A DNA stretch of 64,000 nucleotides from Hominenteromicrobium mulieris (GCF_020687165.1 NZ_JAJEQC010000007.1), one strand, 5' to 3'. Numbered from the stretch's first letter, positions 17,138 to 25,791 are shown. The notes: generated by a model not told the origin, from the sequence alone. Made by a program: numbers and translations.

Positions 17138-17240
17138 CCAAAGTGCCAATTTGGCACTTTGGAACCACCGTGTTGGCACTTTGGGATTTCACCAAAGTAT
17201 CAATTTGATACTTTGGAAGCTGAAAGCTGATACTTTGGAA
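17138..17240. repeat. Two tandem 54-bp palindrome modules with coordinated base changes upstream of mod
   Basis: Module 1 has CCAAAGTGCCAA (17138-17149), one T, TTGGCACTTTGG (17151-17162), then a third arm TTGGCACTTTGG at 17173. Module 2 has CCAAAGTATCAA (17192-17203), one T, TTGATACTTTGG (17205-17216), then CTGATACTTTGG at 17227. The two-base difference (GCC versus ATC) is matched in all three arms. The block fills the interval between the ATPase gene end and the mod leader. Confidence 0.7.
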
Positions 17241-17250
17241 TTCTCACTCC

Positions 17251-19110
17251 TCATCCAACTGCCACTTCGACCTTTTTACCGCTGAAGGCCACGCCGTATT
17301 TATAAATCGTCCTGACCCCGGCTGTCGTCAGCTCGGTCTCGTATTTCTTGTCGTTGATCTGCTGCAAGGCCGTCTCGGACAGCTTTTTCAGCTTTTCGTC
17401 GCTGCAATTTTTCTCCGCTTTCAGCTCGATCAGGATGCCCGGAAGACCCTTTTGCGTGGGCTTCAACTGAATGTCATAGCGCCCGTCGCCCGATTCCCGG
17501 TTGGAGGTCACGAAAGCACCTCCCAGCAGGGCGCACAGGCCCAGCATAAAGCCGTGGTAAAAATTCTCCCCGGCAGTATCGAAGGAGCTGACCGACTGGG
17601 TCAGCAGCGTCTGTATCTGCGCTTTCAGCCGTGCGTTATCGCCGGAGAAGATGGCCTCCTGAACGGAAATCGCCGTGGACGGCGGGATCAGATTCTCCAA
17701 CCTCTGCAAAATCTCCTTGTTATACACCAGAGAAATCTCCCGGTTGGGCAGGGAGACCTCGCACATAAAATCGCCGCTGAAGGAGGGCGTGGTTTTCAGT
17801 GCCTTCAGATAGCCGGTCACCAGCAGGAAGCTGTAAATGGTGGAGGGATTGCTTTTGATCTGCGGATAGATCACGCCGGTGTCGATGAAGGTGGTGAAGG
17901 TCTCGCCGTTGACCAGGGAGGTCAGACGGTTATAAATCTCCTCGTCCGCTTGGGCAAGCACTTCCCCGATAATATCGTTGCTGCCGGTGGAGACCCAGAA
18001 GGGCCTCGGCTCACACTCGTTGCTGAAGTAGTTGACCACTGACCACGGGTTGAAAATTTCCGTCTTGCCGAAGCGGTAGCCGTCGTACCACTGGCAAATC
18101 TCGTCGTACTTATCGGCAGCACCGTAATATTCCGCCATCTCCATCACCTCGTCGGCGGTGAAGCCGAAGTAGGCGCTGTATTTGTTGTCCAGCACGGAGT
18201 TGATGGACAGGTTATTCATCTCGCTGAAGATGCTCTCCTTGGCCACCCGCAGAATGCCGGTGAGGAAGCCGAAGGACAGATGCTGATTATCCTTGAACCC
18301 ACCGGAAAACAGGTTCCGCATAAACCGGATGACCTTGTCGTAATAGTCCTTCTGGTAGCCCTGCTGGATGGGGGTGTCGTACTCGTCGATGATGATAATG
18401 GGCGCAACGGCATAGTGCTTGTGCAGCATAGCGGACAGGTCCAGCAGTGCCGAAGCCAGCTCTACCTCGCTGACCTTGCCGTCTGCCAGCTTTTCATAGG
18501 TCTTTTTGCTGTACTCGTCGCACTTATCGCTGGCCAGCAGTTCTTTGTGCCGCCGGGTCTCCTTTGCGAAAATATCCCGGATGGCCGCAAAGGTCTCCTC
18601 CCAAGTGTCGAACTTCACATCCTTGAAGGTCAGGAAGATCACAGAGTACTTGCCCTGATAATCCCGGTACTTCTGGCCGCAGGCCCAGATCTTCTTATCC
18701 CGGAAGTAGACGGAGGTATCCTTGTCGCTCTTTTCAAAATAAGTGCGCAGCATATCCATATTCAGCGTCTTGCCGAAGCGGCGGGGACGAGTGAACAGCG
18801 TCACCATCGGACGCTCATCGATAAAGTCCTTGATCATCATCGTCTTGTCGATGTAGTAGTATTCCGATGAGGCAAGGCAGTAGTTGGACACGCCGATGGG
18901 CAGGGGCAGCTTCGGCGCGCGCTCCGTCTTGCGGAAAGCGCCCGTCTTGAGCCGCTGATCCGCCGGCTTCTGCGTATCAGCGGGGATCAGCCAACGATTG
19001 CCCTGCTTTTCCGCACCGGCAATTCTCCCATTCTTGCAGAGCGTCGCAACTCTCCGCTCCGTTATATTCCAGCGCATTGCTGCTTCTCTTACCGAGATCA
19101 TTTCAGCCAT
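17251..19110 (-). CDS. AAA-ATPase-like protein with N-terminal HTH and C-terminal PD-(D/E)XK domain
   Basis: A 619-aa protein. Residues 1-50 form a helix-turn-helix (ISVREAAMRWNITERRVATL and KNGRIAGAEKQGNRWLIP). Residues about 80-330 match the 'AAA-ATPase-like' domain with a P-loop TRPRRFGKTLNMDML and Walker B APIIIIDEYDTPIQQGY. The C-terminus (about 520-600) has the DUF1703-type nuclease-like motif YDIQLKPTQKG and GILIELKAEK. Such proteins are abundant in anaerobic gut bacteria, often in multiple copies and of unknown role; the added HTH is less usual. ATG 19110 follows GGAGG and matches the promoter at 19144-19172. Autoregulation is plausible given the HTH and the nearby inverted repeat. 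Confidence 0.85.
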   Translation of the reverse strand: MAEMISVREAAMRWNITERRVATLCKNGRIAGAEKQGNRWLIPADTQKPADQRLKTGAFRKTERAPKLPLPIGVSNYCLASSEYYYIDKTMMIKDFIDERPMVTLFTRPRRFGKTLNMDMLRTYFEKSDKDTSVYFRDKKIWACGQKYRDYQGKYSVIFLTFKDVKFDTWEETFAAIRDIFAKETRRHKELLASDKCDEYSKKTYEKLADGKVSEVELASALLDLSAMLHKHYAVAPIIIIDEYDTPIQQGYQKDYYDKVIRFMRNLFSGGFKDNQHLSFGFLTGILRVAKESIFSEMNNLSINSVLDNKYSAYFGFTADEVMEMAEYYGAADKYDEICQWYDGYRFGKTEIFNPWSVVNYFSNECEPRPFWVSTGSNDIIGEVLAQADEEIYNRLTSLVNGETFTTFIDTGVIYPQIKSNPSTIYSFLLVTGYLKALKTTPSFSGDFMCEVSLPNREISLVYNKEILQRLENLIPPSTAISVQEAIFSGDNARLKAQIQTLLTQSVSSFDTAGENFYHGFMLGLCALLGGAFVTSNRESGDGRYDIQLKPTQKGLPGILIELKAEKNCSDEKLKKLSETALQQINDKKYETELTTAGVRTIYKYGVAFSGKKVEVAVG

Positions 19111-19143
19111 AGGGGATACCTCCACGCATAAAATCACAAGTAC

Positions 19144-19172
19144 ATTATACCCGAATAAAAGAATAATGTCAA
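19144..19172 (-). promoter_or_regulatory. Consensus sigma-A promoter of the AAA-ATPase gene
   Basis: On the minus strand TTGACA (19167-19172), a 17-bp spacer and TATAAT (19144-19149), both perfect consensus hexamers, ending 33 bp before the start codon. Strong constitutive potential. Confidence 0.85.
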
Positions 19173-19181
19173 CAAAGTTCG

Positions 19182-19211
19182 GAACAATGCCGTTTAAAAA
19201 CAGCATTGTTC
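19182..19211. promoter_or_regulatory. Inverted repeat just upstream of the AAA-ATPase promoter
   Basis: Perfect 9-bp arms GAACAATGC (19182-19190) and GCATTGTTC (19203-19211), centred about 25 bp upstream of the -35 box. Possible operator. Confidence 0.4.
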
Positions 19212-19218
19212 TTTTCTG

Positions 19219-19254
19219 CACACAAAACAAGCGGAGGTCATCGACCTCCGCTTG
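19219..19254 (-). terminator. Intrinsic terminator after tnpV
   Basis: Perfect 11-bp stem CAAGCGGAGGT / ACCTCCGCTTG with a 5-nt loop. On the minus strand it is followed by TTTTGTGTG. It begins 5 bp beyond the tnpV stop and separates it from the next promoter. Confidence 0.7.
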
Positions 19255-19258
19255 CTCA

Positions 19259-19630
19259 TCATCCGTATACAATTTCCTGCATTACGACCTCATTTGCCCG
19301 ATGTCGGATGCCGTTCATCTTTCGCACCCACGCCATCGGGTCATCGGCTTTCAAGGCCTCCGTCACACCCTCGGCATCTGCGTATTGTTCTACCAACCGA
19401 AGAAAGAGTTCCTGCGCCTGCTCCTCGATGTCTGCGAGGTGCCCATCCAGCACCCCGGCGGTCAGCAGGTTGAAATACAATACCCGATGATGCTTCTTCA
19501 GATAAACTCGCCGCCGCTGGCCGTAAATGCCGATAGGCCGTTCTCCTTCGGGCGGTAAGCAAACATTGGGTAGGCAATAGTCTCCCTGCCTTGTGTAAGT
19601 GCCGCCCAGCTGCTCAAATAGCGATTTCAT
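19259..19630 (-). CDS. tnpV: TnpV-family transposon protein
   Basis: A 123-aa protein of the transposon-encoded TnpV type found on Tn4451-like and related clostridial elements. Recognisable parts are the start MKSLFEQLGGTYTRQGDYCL, then GIYGQRRRVYLKKHHRVLY, and a helical C-terminus with DPMAWVRKMNGIRHRANEVV. The function of the family is not established. The ATG at 19630 lies 6 nt after GGGAGGATC; a start five codons earlier is possible but has no ribosome site. It marks the right-hand part of the mobile region and is followed by its own terminator. Confidence 0.75.
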   Translation of the reverse strand: MKSLFEQLGGTYTRQGDYCLPNVCLPPEGERPIGIYGQRRRVYLKKHHRVLYFNLLTAGVLDGHLADIEEQAQELFLRLVEQYADAEGVTEALKADDPMAWVRKMNGIRHRANEVVMQEIVYG

Positions 19631-19678
19631 ATGTGATCCTCCCATTCAAAATTTCCCTGGCAGGTCTGCAATGCAAAA

Positions 19679-19726
19679 TGCACCCGCCTTTCGGTTACAG
19701 TCTACCAAAACCGAAAGGCAGGTGCG
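19679..19726. repeat. Long inverted repeat upstream of tnpV
   Basis: The 16-nt arms CACCCGCCTTTCGGTT (19681-19696) and AACCGAAAGGCAGGTG (19709-19724) pair with one mismatch. It could be a bidirectional terminator or an element-end structure. It lies near the transition from mobile DNA to the carbohydrate locus. Confidence 0.5.
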
Positions 19727-19761
19727 AGTGTGCGAATTTCAGAATCGCACATTATTTCTTC

Positions 19762-19977
19762 ATCTTCCTGTTGAACTCATTCAGCGTCTGGATATGCCAG
19801 AGGCTTTTGGCTTTTTGCGCGGCCTGCACGCTGGCGCTGATCGCGCCGTTCACCACGCTGTGCATGTACACGCAGGGTCACACGGATGTTCAGAACGGCC
19901 TGATCCTCTCGATCGTCATGGTGGTGCAGGTGTTCTTCTCCTCCTTCGGCAGGATCCTGACAGATACGGCCTGGCGC
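19762..19977 (+). pseudogene. Membrane-protein gene fragment at the left edge of the carbohydrate locus
   Basis: In this frame GC-rich third positions and two hydrophobic stretches (AFCAACTLALIAPFTTLCMY and QNGLILSIVMVVQVFFSSFG) indicate a remnant of a membrane protein. The YTQGHTDVQNG block vaguely recalls polysaccharide flippases. It has no proper start and runs out before the end of the leftward oxidoreductase gene at 20010. A 37-aa antisense frame (19752-19865, MHSVVNG ... FNRKMKK) also looks coding-like, so the strand is uncertain. The rest of the 19631-20009 gap holds only the inverted repeat above. Confidence 0.35.
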
Positions 19978-20009
19978 GGAGGCGTTATCTGTGGGAAAGG
20001 CCGCAGCTC

Positions 20010-21086
20010 TTACAGAACAAGCCATTTGCCCTGTTCCGCGGAGGCCAAAACAGCATCTACGGCCTGCTGGTTTTTCAGACCGTCTTCGACGGTGGCGGCC
20101 AAGCCGTCCCCTTTCTTCAAAAGGATGTCGGCAAAGCTCTGCATCTGGTCGCTGCGGCACCGGTCCGGAATTGGCAATCTGGAGAACACGCGCCCCTCGG
20201 CGTAAACGTCGCCAGTGCAGACCTCGATAACATCTTCTTCGCCCGGCTGCGCGTCCAACGAATATACGATGGCACCCTCACTACCGTAGATTTCCATGCG
20301 TTGGTAGTTACCGCGCCCGTAGCCGAAGCGTGTAATCTGGAAGCTGACGGAGATGGCATCCTCCATATCCGCCATGTAATTACAGAAATCGTCGACGTCT
20401 ACCGGGCCCATCCCGGTGCCGTCCAAATTCTGGCGCTCGTGGACGTACGTGCCTACATGGCCCACAAGACGCGTGTACTCCTTCCCGGTGACGAAGCGGA
20501 CGAGATCCAACGCATGACAGCCCAAATCGCCCAGCGCGCCCGAGCCCGTACGCGACTTTACAAACCGCCATACACGCGGCGTGTTGAAGCGCGGCAAGCC
20601 CCAGGCTTGAAAATACTGCATGTCAACGTGGTACACCCGTCCGATTTTTCCGCTTGCGATCAGCTCCCGCGCATAGCGAGCCGCCGCCTTGAACCGGTAC
20701 GAAAAGCAAACCATGTTGGGCAATGCCTTGACGCGCGTGGCCTGTGCAAGCTGCTTCGCCTGCGCCGCCGTCATAGTGATCGGCTTTTCCAGATCGTACG
20801 GCTTGCCGGCCTCGATTGCTGCCATGGCAATCTCAAAATGCGCGTCGTTCGACGTGCAGATGTCCACTGCGTCCACATCCGGACAACGGATCAGGTCGTG
20901 GTAATCCGTAAACCGGCGCTCCGCGGGGATGCCGTATTTCTCGCCGACCGCATCCAGCTTTTCCCGGTCAATATCGCAGATGGCCACAAGCTCCAGATTC
21001 GGGCTCTTGCGTATGCCGGGCTCATGCACGCCGGACCAGATGCCGCCTACGCCGACGGAACCAATTCGAATGACTTGATTTTCCAT
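20010..21086 (-). CDS. Gfo/Idh/MocA-family oxidoreductase
   Basis: A 358-aa NAD(P)-dependent sugar dehydrogenase. The N-terminal Rossmann fold has the nucleotide motif IRIGSVGVGGIWSGVHEPGI. The EKP motif appears as YDLEKPITMTAAQAKQLA; the usual C/A-E-K-P residues are kept. The C-terminal alpha/beta domain includes GSGALGDLGCHALDLVRF, with the conserved D/H pair. The substrate is not determinable. The next gene upstream encodes a ThuA protein; in trehalose/glycoside catabolism a ThuA-ThuB (Gfo/Idh) pair handles 3-keto sugars, which is a reasonable model here. ATG 21086 follows AAGGAG; a TTG two codons earlier is unlikely. Last gene of the leftward operon. Confidence 0.9.
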   Translation of the reverse strand: MENQVIRIGSVGVGGIWSGVHEPGIRKSPNLELVAICDIDREKLDAVGEKYGIPAERRFTDYHDLIRCPDVDAVDICTSNDAHFEIAMAAIEAGKPYDLEKPITMTAAQAKQLAQATRVKALPNMVCFSYRFKAAARYARELIASGKIGRVYHVDMQYFQAWGLPRFNTPRVWRFVKSRTGSGALGDLGCHALDLVRFVTGKEYTRLVGHVGTYVHERQNLDGTGMGPVDVDDFCNYMADMEDAISVSFQITRFGYGRGNYQRMEIYGSEGAIVYSLDAQPGEEDVIEVCTGDVYAEGRVFSRLPIPDRCRSDQMQSFADILLKKGDGLAATVEDGLKNQQAVDAVLASAEQGKWLVL

Positions 21087-21112
21087 ATACAATTTCTCCT
21101 TTTAACGCGTCC

Positions 21113-21877
21113 TTATTTCGGTTGATGCAGCCCCTGTATGCTGTGCTCAAGCTTGCCGTGTACTTCCATAATGGCGGGCGGATTGCCGTAGGTGACAGGC
21201 GGAAAATCAATCGGCGTAGCCCATTTGACCGCATTCACGATGACCTGCTGGATCTCCGGCTGATAATAGATTGGGAACGCCTCATGACCCGGGCGGAAGT
21301 AGAACACCTTACCCTTGCCGCGGTGCCAGCAGCAGCCGCTGCGGAACACCTCGCCGCCCTCGAACCAGCTGATGAATACCTGCTCGTCCGGTTGCGGGAT
21401 ATCGAAGTGTTCGCCGTACATCTCCTCGTGCGGGATCATAATCTTCTCGTCCAGCCCCGCGACGATCGGGTGGCTCGGATCGATGACCCAGAGAATTTCC
21501 TGCTCGCCGTCCTCGCGCCACTTCAGCCTGCCCGAGTTCGTGCCGCAGACCTTCTGGAAGATTTTCGACGCGTGGCCCGAGTGCAGCACGATCAGTCCCA
21601 TACCGTCCAGCACGCGGCGGTACACGCGCTCGACGATCTCATCCGCTACCTTGTGGTGCGCCATGTGGCCCCACCAGATCAGCACGTCGGTGTTGTCCAG
21701 CACGTCCTGCGTCAGGCCGTGCTCCGGCTCCTCCAGCGTCGCTGTCTGCACCGTCATGCCCGCTTTCTGCAAAAAGTCGGCGATGCACCCGTGGATGCCC
21801 TTCGGATAGATAGACGCAATTTCCGGAAACTGCTTTTCGTGCAGGTACTCGTTCCATACTGTTACATGAATTGCCAT
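21113..21877 (-). CDS. ThuA-like domain protein (sugar utilisation)
   Basis: A 254-aa protein of the ThuA family (glutamine-amidotransferase-like fold). Typical features are VTVWNEYLHEKQFPEIASIY, PKGIHGCIADFLQ, the VLIWWGHMAHHKV block, LIVLHSGHASKIFQ, a KVFYFRPGHEAFPIYYQPEI segment and VIVNAVKWATP. ThuA proteins are linked to trehalose and other disaccharide use, where with a Gfo/Idh partner they process or isomerise 3-keto intermediates. It lies 26 bp before the oxidoreductase and about 230 bp after the kinase gene, from which it is separated by a weak terminator-like hairpin. Confidence 0.88.
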   Translation of the reverse strand: MAIHVTVWNEYLHEKQFPEIASIYPKGIHGCIADFLQKAGMTVQTATLEEPEHGLTQDVLDNTDVLIWWGHMAHHKVADEIVERVYRRVLDGMGLIVLHSGHASKIFQKVCGTNSGRLKWREDGEQEILWVIDPSHPIVAGLDEKIMIPHEEMYGEHFDIPQPDEQVFISWFEGGEVFRSGCCWHRGKGKVFYFRPGHEAFPIYYQPEIQQVIVNAVKWATPIDFPPVTYGNPPAIMEVHGKLEHSIQGLHQPK

Positions 21878-21984
21878 TTTATTTTACTCCTCTCCAATGT
21901 CGATGTCAGTTGATCTTCTGCGCAGCAGTCACTCTGGGACGATGTCCGCTGCCTGCTTAAAAACGGTCTGTCTGCCTCCCTTCC

Positions 21985-22010
21985 AAAAGAAAGCGGGTAT
22001 TTGACCCGCT
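21985..22010 (-). terminator. Weak hairpin terminator after the sensor kinase gene
   Basis: Stem AGCGGGT / ACCCGCT with a 5-nt loop, followed on the minus strand by CTTTCTTTT. It may lower, rather than stop, read-through into thuA. Confidence 0.4.
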
Positions 22011-22110
22011 GCCGTGCGTGCCGCGGCTTTTCTTTCTTAATTTAGAATACTGAATTCACAACAGCCAATCTATAATTTTCCGGTTAGAAAATTGTGATTT
22101 TTATGTCGGT

Positions 22111-23823
22111 TTACGGTTCGTTCGGCGATTTTATGCGGGACAGCTTGATGCGCACTTCCACAATAGCGCCGTAGTTGTCAGCCATGTTGGAAAGCTGGAA
22201 AGTCGCGTCGTTGCCGTAAATCAGCTTCAGGCGCTCTTTCAGGTTGGACAGCCCAATATGCCGCCGACCGTCCCGGTAGATTTCCCGGTCGTGCAGGATG
22301 GCGTCCATGACCGCATCGCTGAATCCTTTTCCCGTATCGGAGACACAGCAGTAAAGCCAGGTCTCGTTGTCCATGACTTCTTTTGTCAGGAACAGGGAAA
22401 CCTCCACAGGTCGCTCATAGATGGCGTTGTGCTGTATGGAGTTTTCGACCAGTGTCTGCAGCATCAGCTTGGGGATGAAGTAATCCCGAAGATCCTCGTC
22501 GACGTCTATAGTACAGGAAAAGGCATCGCCGTACCGCTTGTGCTGCAGCTGTATGTACAGCTTTACGTGGTTGATCTCCTCGGAGATTTTTCGTAGGTTG
22601 GCCGTCGGGCCGAACAGGTATCGGATATAGCCGGAAAGGTCTTCGAGCAGTTCCGTAATTTCCCAGTTGCTGTCCCGGTCGGCCAGACTGTGCACCAGGC
22701 TCAGGCAGTTGAGGAAGAAGTGAGGTCGGACCTGTTCCTGCAGCAGCTCCAGCTCGGTCTGCTTCTTGGTGATCTCCTGCTCATACAAGGCGATGCGCAT
22801 GTCCTTCAGGCGGTGTGAGAGCGTTTTGAACTGCCGGTTGATGGTTTCCAGCTCCAAAATGTCATTTTCGTCCAGCCGATCGAATATCTCCTCCGTCCCG
22901 ACGTTCTCCAGACCGGTCACGAATTTCGTGAAAGGGTGGAACAGCCACCTGTAGCAGAGCCGCACGACCAGAATGACCTCCAACCAAAGCAGGACCATTT
23001 CCATGTTGAACAGGCCGAGCTGGAAGTGGACGTTTTGAAGGATCTCTCCGTCCTCAACCTTTTGAATGTACGCGGTGCCGAGGTTTGCAAGCGGGTATGT
23101 GTATACCTCGGCGCCGTCGGCGATGGCTTGCTCGGCCTGTTTTCGGTAAGCCTGCGGCGCAATCACGCGGCCGTCGTTCCACCGCAGAAAGGAAATGACC
23201 GAGTAGCTTTTCGGCATATCGTTGATTTCCGCAAAAAGCTGATTCAGGTCGATCAGGCAGGCGAGCATGATCTCCTTCTGTCTGTACCACCCCAGTATGT
23301 AGGCTTCCTCTCCACTTGTCAATATTTCCCAGCATACCTGGGTGGACAGGCTGTCCTTCTGCTGACGCAGCCGCTGCTTTACCTGACCGGTAATGCCGAA
23401 ATCGTCCGTCGATGCAAAAGAGAGGCCCGTAGAGAATGCAAGCAGGTCGGATGCCGGCCAGTAGAGAAAGGACTGCTTAAGCTCCGGATAGCGTGTCTTC
23501 AGGCTGCCAACGAGGTCGCTGGCCATAAACAGAACGTCGTAGTATCCACCGTCCCGGGGACTGATATTTTGAGGGATGCCGGGAAGGATATTCCGCAGAT
23601 TATTGGCCAGCATGAGAAACTCCTGATTGATGGACTGGATTTTCCGGTTGATGTTCTTTACGTACAGGATGGCGGTTTCCTCAATATATTGATCCTCCAC
23701 AGCACGCAGCGTCTGGCCCAGATACAGGTGGATGACGGAGAAAATCAGAAATAGCCCCAGGAACAGAACAGAGAAAAAGCGCAGCAGTACGCGCAGTCTC
23801 TTTTTCTTATATATCTTGACCAC
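22111..23823 (-). CDS. YesM-type sensor histidine kinase
   Basis: A 570-aa membrane kinase. The first membrane helix is FFSVLFLGLFLIFSVIHLYL (about 16-35), an extracellular sensor domain spans about 36-275, and a second helix is MVLLWLEVILVVRLCYRWLF (about 280-300). A HAMP-like linker precedes the His_kinase domain, whose phosphoacceptor is in LLQEQVRPHFFLNCLSLVHS. The ATPase domain has the N box LVENSIQHNA, the G box VSDTGKGFSDAV and HIGLSNLKERLKLIYG. This class pairs with AraC-type response regulators to control ABC sugar importers, and such a regulator and importer are in the same operon, so it probably senses the transported glycan or the loaded binding protein. Confidence 0.93.
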   Translation of the reverse strand: MVKIYKKKRLRVLLRFFSVLFLGLFLIFSVIHLYLGQTLRAVEDQYIEETAILYVKNINRKIQSINQEFLMLANNLRNILPGIPQNISPRDGGYYDVLFMASDLVGSLKTRYPELKQSFLYWPASDLLAFSTGLSFASTDDFGITGQVKQRLRQQKDSLSTQVCWEILTSGEEAYILGWYRQKEIMLACLIDLNQLFAEINDMPKSYSVISFLRWNDGRVIAPQAYRKQAEQAIADGAEVYTYPLANLGTAYIQKVEDGEILQNVHFQLGLFNMEMVLLWLEVILVVRLCYRWLFHPFTKFVTGLENVGTEEIFDRLDENDILELETINRQFKTLSHRLKDMRIALYEQEITKKQTELELLQEQVRPHFFLNCLSLVHSLADRDSNWEITELLEDLSGYIRYLFGPTANLRKISEEINHVKLYIQLQHKRYGDAFSCTIDVDEDLRDYFIPKLMLQTLVENSIQHNAIYERPVEVSLFLTKEVMDNETWLYCCVSDTGKGFSDAVMDAILHDREIYRDGRRHIGLSNLKERLKLIYGNDATFQLSNMADNYGAIVEVRIKLSRIKSPNEP

Positions 23824-23861
23824 CTCCCAAAATCGGTAAAGTCTAAAGAAGAAAATACCGA

Positions 23862-23897
23862 AACCGGACTGCTGCAGAACAATACGGCAGTCCGGTT
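23862..23897 (-). terminator. Hairpin between the permease and kinase genes
   Basis: Perfect 11-bp stem AACCGGACTGC / GCAGTCCGGTT. On the minus strand it is followed by TCGGTATTTTCTTC. A partial terminator or processing site would explain unequal expression of importer and sensor genes. Confidence 0.5.
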
Positions 23898-23912
23898 CAG
23901 CATTTTTCCTTA

Positions 23913-24821
23913 TTATCCCTTCACAGAGCCCAGCATAATGCCGTTATTGAAATACTTCTGTACGAACGGATACAGCAACATGATGGGGAGAGAAGAGACC
24001 ACAATGGAGGCGTACTTAATCAGCTCTGCCAGTTGTCGTGCCTCTACGGCAGCCGCGCCGATTTGCGTCATACCCATCATCTGGTTGTTAATCAGGATGT
24101 TGCGTAGCGCAATCTGGATGGGTTGGAATTCGGGGCTGCGTAGATAGATTAACGCGTTGAAATACCCGTTCCATTGTCCAACGGCCGACCACAGGGCGAT
24201 CACGGCCAGAACGGCTTTGGAAAGCGGAAGCGCCACGATGAAGAAGTATCTGACCTGCCCGCAGCCGTCCAACTGTGCGGCCTCCCACAGTTCTTCCGGA
24301 ATGGTGTTCTGAAAAAAGGTACGGCCCACGATGATGTAGTAGCTGGCGACCGAGAACGGCAGGATCATCACGAGAGGGTTGTCCACCAGATTGACCGCCT
24401 TCACAACCATATAGGTCGGAATCAGGCCACCGGTAAAAAACATTGGGATGAGATACATGGCCATCAGCGCGCGCTTGCCGAAGAGTTGCTTTCTGGACAG
24501 AGCAAACGATGCGGGAATGTTGACGGCTAGGGTGATTGCTGTGCCGCCAATCACGTAGAGAATTGTGTTGCGATATCCGGTCCAGATGTCGTCAAATTCT
24601 GCCAGCTTTTCATAGGCCCGCAGGTTAAATCCATTCGGAACCAGGACAATCTCGCCGGAGGATACCAGAGCAGGGTCGCTGATCGATGCGATCAAGATGA
24701 AGTACATGGGGTAAATGGCAATCAGGATCATTAACCCGGTGATGATGTACACCACGGTGTCGAAGATAACGTCTCCTTTGCTACGGCGCACTTTATTGGA
24801 TTTTCTGATGGTTGCTTGCAT
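23913..24821 (-). CDS. ABC sugar importer permease, LplC/YtcP type
   Basis: A 302-aa inner-membrane permease with six predicted helices. It has the N-terminal TVVYIITGLMILIAIYPMYF segment and the cytoplasmic EAA loop PEELWEAAQLDGCGQVRYFF followed by IVALPLSKAVLAVIALWS, which docks the ATPase. The C-terminal YPFVQKYFNNGIMLGSVKG is characteristic of the carbohydrate-uptake permease 'C' component. It partners with the next gene upstream and with the lipoprotein at 27595-29220. No ATPase is encoded in the locus, so it likely uses a shared MsmK-like ATPase from elsewhere. Confidence 0.93.
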   Translation of the reverse strand: MQATIRKSNKVRRSKGDVIFDTVVYIITGLMILIAIYPMYFILIASISDPALVSSGEIVLVPNGFNLRAYEKLAEFDDIWTGYRNTILYVIGGTAITLAVNIPASFALSRKQLFGKRALMAMYLIPMFFTGGLIPTYMVVKAVNLVDNPLVMILPFSVASYYIIVGRTFFQNTIPEELWEAAQLDGCGQVRYFFIVALPLSKAVLAVIALWSAVGQWNGYFNALIYLRSPEFQPIQIALRNILINNQMMGMTQIGAAAVEARQLAELIKYASIVVSSLPIMLLYPFVQKYFNNGIMLGSVKG

Positions 24822-24846
24822 GATAGTTCTACCGCCTTTCCACTTT

Positions 24847-25791
24847 TTAGAACAGGGAGTCTTCCGATATCTTCGCCGATATGAAGTTGAACACCAGAAG
24901 AAGAATAAGGTTGATCACATTGTTAAACAGGCCGATGGCGGCGGACAGGCTGTACTGAGATTTCAGCAGGCCCATCTTGTAGACGTACGTAGCAATGATT
25001 TCGCTGGTTGCGTTGTTCAACGAGTTCTGCAGCAGGTAGACCTTCTCAAAACCGACGCTCATCACGCTGCCCATGCGCAAAATCAACATGATCATGATGG
25101 TGGGAAGAAGAGACGGAATATCGATGTGGAAAATCTTATGCCATTTGTTTGCGCCGTCGATGGTTGCCGCTTCATAGAGCGTGGGGTCTATGGACGACAG
25201 CGCGGCGATATACAGGATGCTGTCCCACCCGATATGCTGCCATGCTTCGGTCCAGACGTAGATGTGCGGGAACGCGGAGGCGGAACCCATCAGGTTCGGC
25301 ATATCGATGCCGACAAAGCTCAGTAGCTTTGCGATGATACCGCTGGACGGAGAAAGAAACAGCATGATCATGCCACACATAACAACAGTGGAGATGAAGT
25401 GCGGCAGATAAGTCGTCACCTGAAAGAATTTCTTGTAGCGCGACGACGTAATCTGCGAACAGATCAGGGCGACGAGGATAGGCAGCGGAAACATCACCAC
25501 AATAGAGTAAATGCTGATGACCAGCGTGTTCCGCAGGATAGGCCAGAACTGGTAAGAGTTGAAAAAGGTGGTGAAGTTTTTAAAGCCGACCCATTCGCTG
25601 CCGAAGATGCCCAAACCGGTCTTGTAATCCTTAAAGGCGATAGTTACGCCGTACATGGGAATGTACGTGAACACAATCAATAAGATCAACGAGGGCAAAA
25701 TCAGCAGGTAAAGCGGCACGCTCCGCTTCAGCAGCAAAAGCCTGCGGCTTTTTTTCTCTTTTGCGGATATAGCGAATCCATTCGCGTGCAT
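24847..25791 (-). CDS. ABC sugar importer permease, LplB/YteP type
   Basis: A 314-aa permease. The first helix is YLLILPSLILLIVFTYIPMY and GVTIAFKDYKTGLGIFGSEW follows. The EAA loop is DPTLYEAATIDGANKWHKIF, then HIDIPSLLPTIMIMLILRMG. The end (FISAKISEDSLF) is typical of the 'B' permease of LplABC/YtcQP-like importers that carry oligosaccharides. It lies 25 bp from its partner permease gene and 53 bp after the response-regulator gene. A cytoplasmic basic N-terminus (KEKKSRRLLLLKRS) precedes the first helix. Confidence 0.93.
   Translation of the reverse strand: MHANGFAISAKEKKSRRLLLLKRSVPLYLLILPSLILLIVFTYIPMYGVTIAFKDYKTGLGIFGSEWVGFKNFTTFFNSYQFWPILRNTLVISIYSIVVMFPLPILVALICSQITSSRYKKFFQVTTYLPHFISTVVMCGMIMLFLSPSSGIIAKLLSFVGIDMPNLMGSASAFPHIYVWTEAWQHIGWDSILYIAALSSIDPTLYEAATIDGANKWHKIFHIDIPSLLPTIMIMLILRMGSVMSVGFEKVYLLQNSLNNATSEIIATYVYKMGLLKSQYSLSAAIGLFNNVINLILLLVFNFISAKISEDSLF

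Noticed and set aside
19599..21125. A 508-codon plus-strand frame
   Set aside because: Mostly antisense to the Gfo/Idh gene, whose Rossmann and active-site motifs are on the minus strand.
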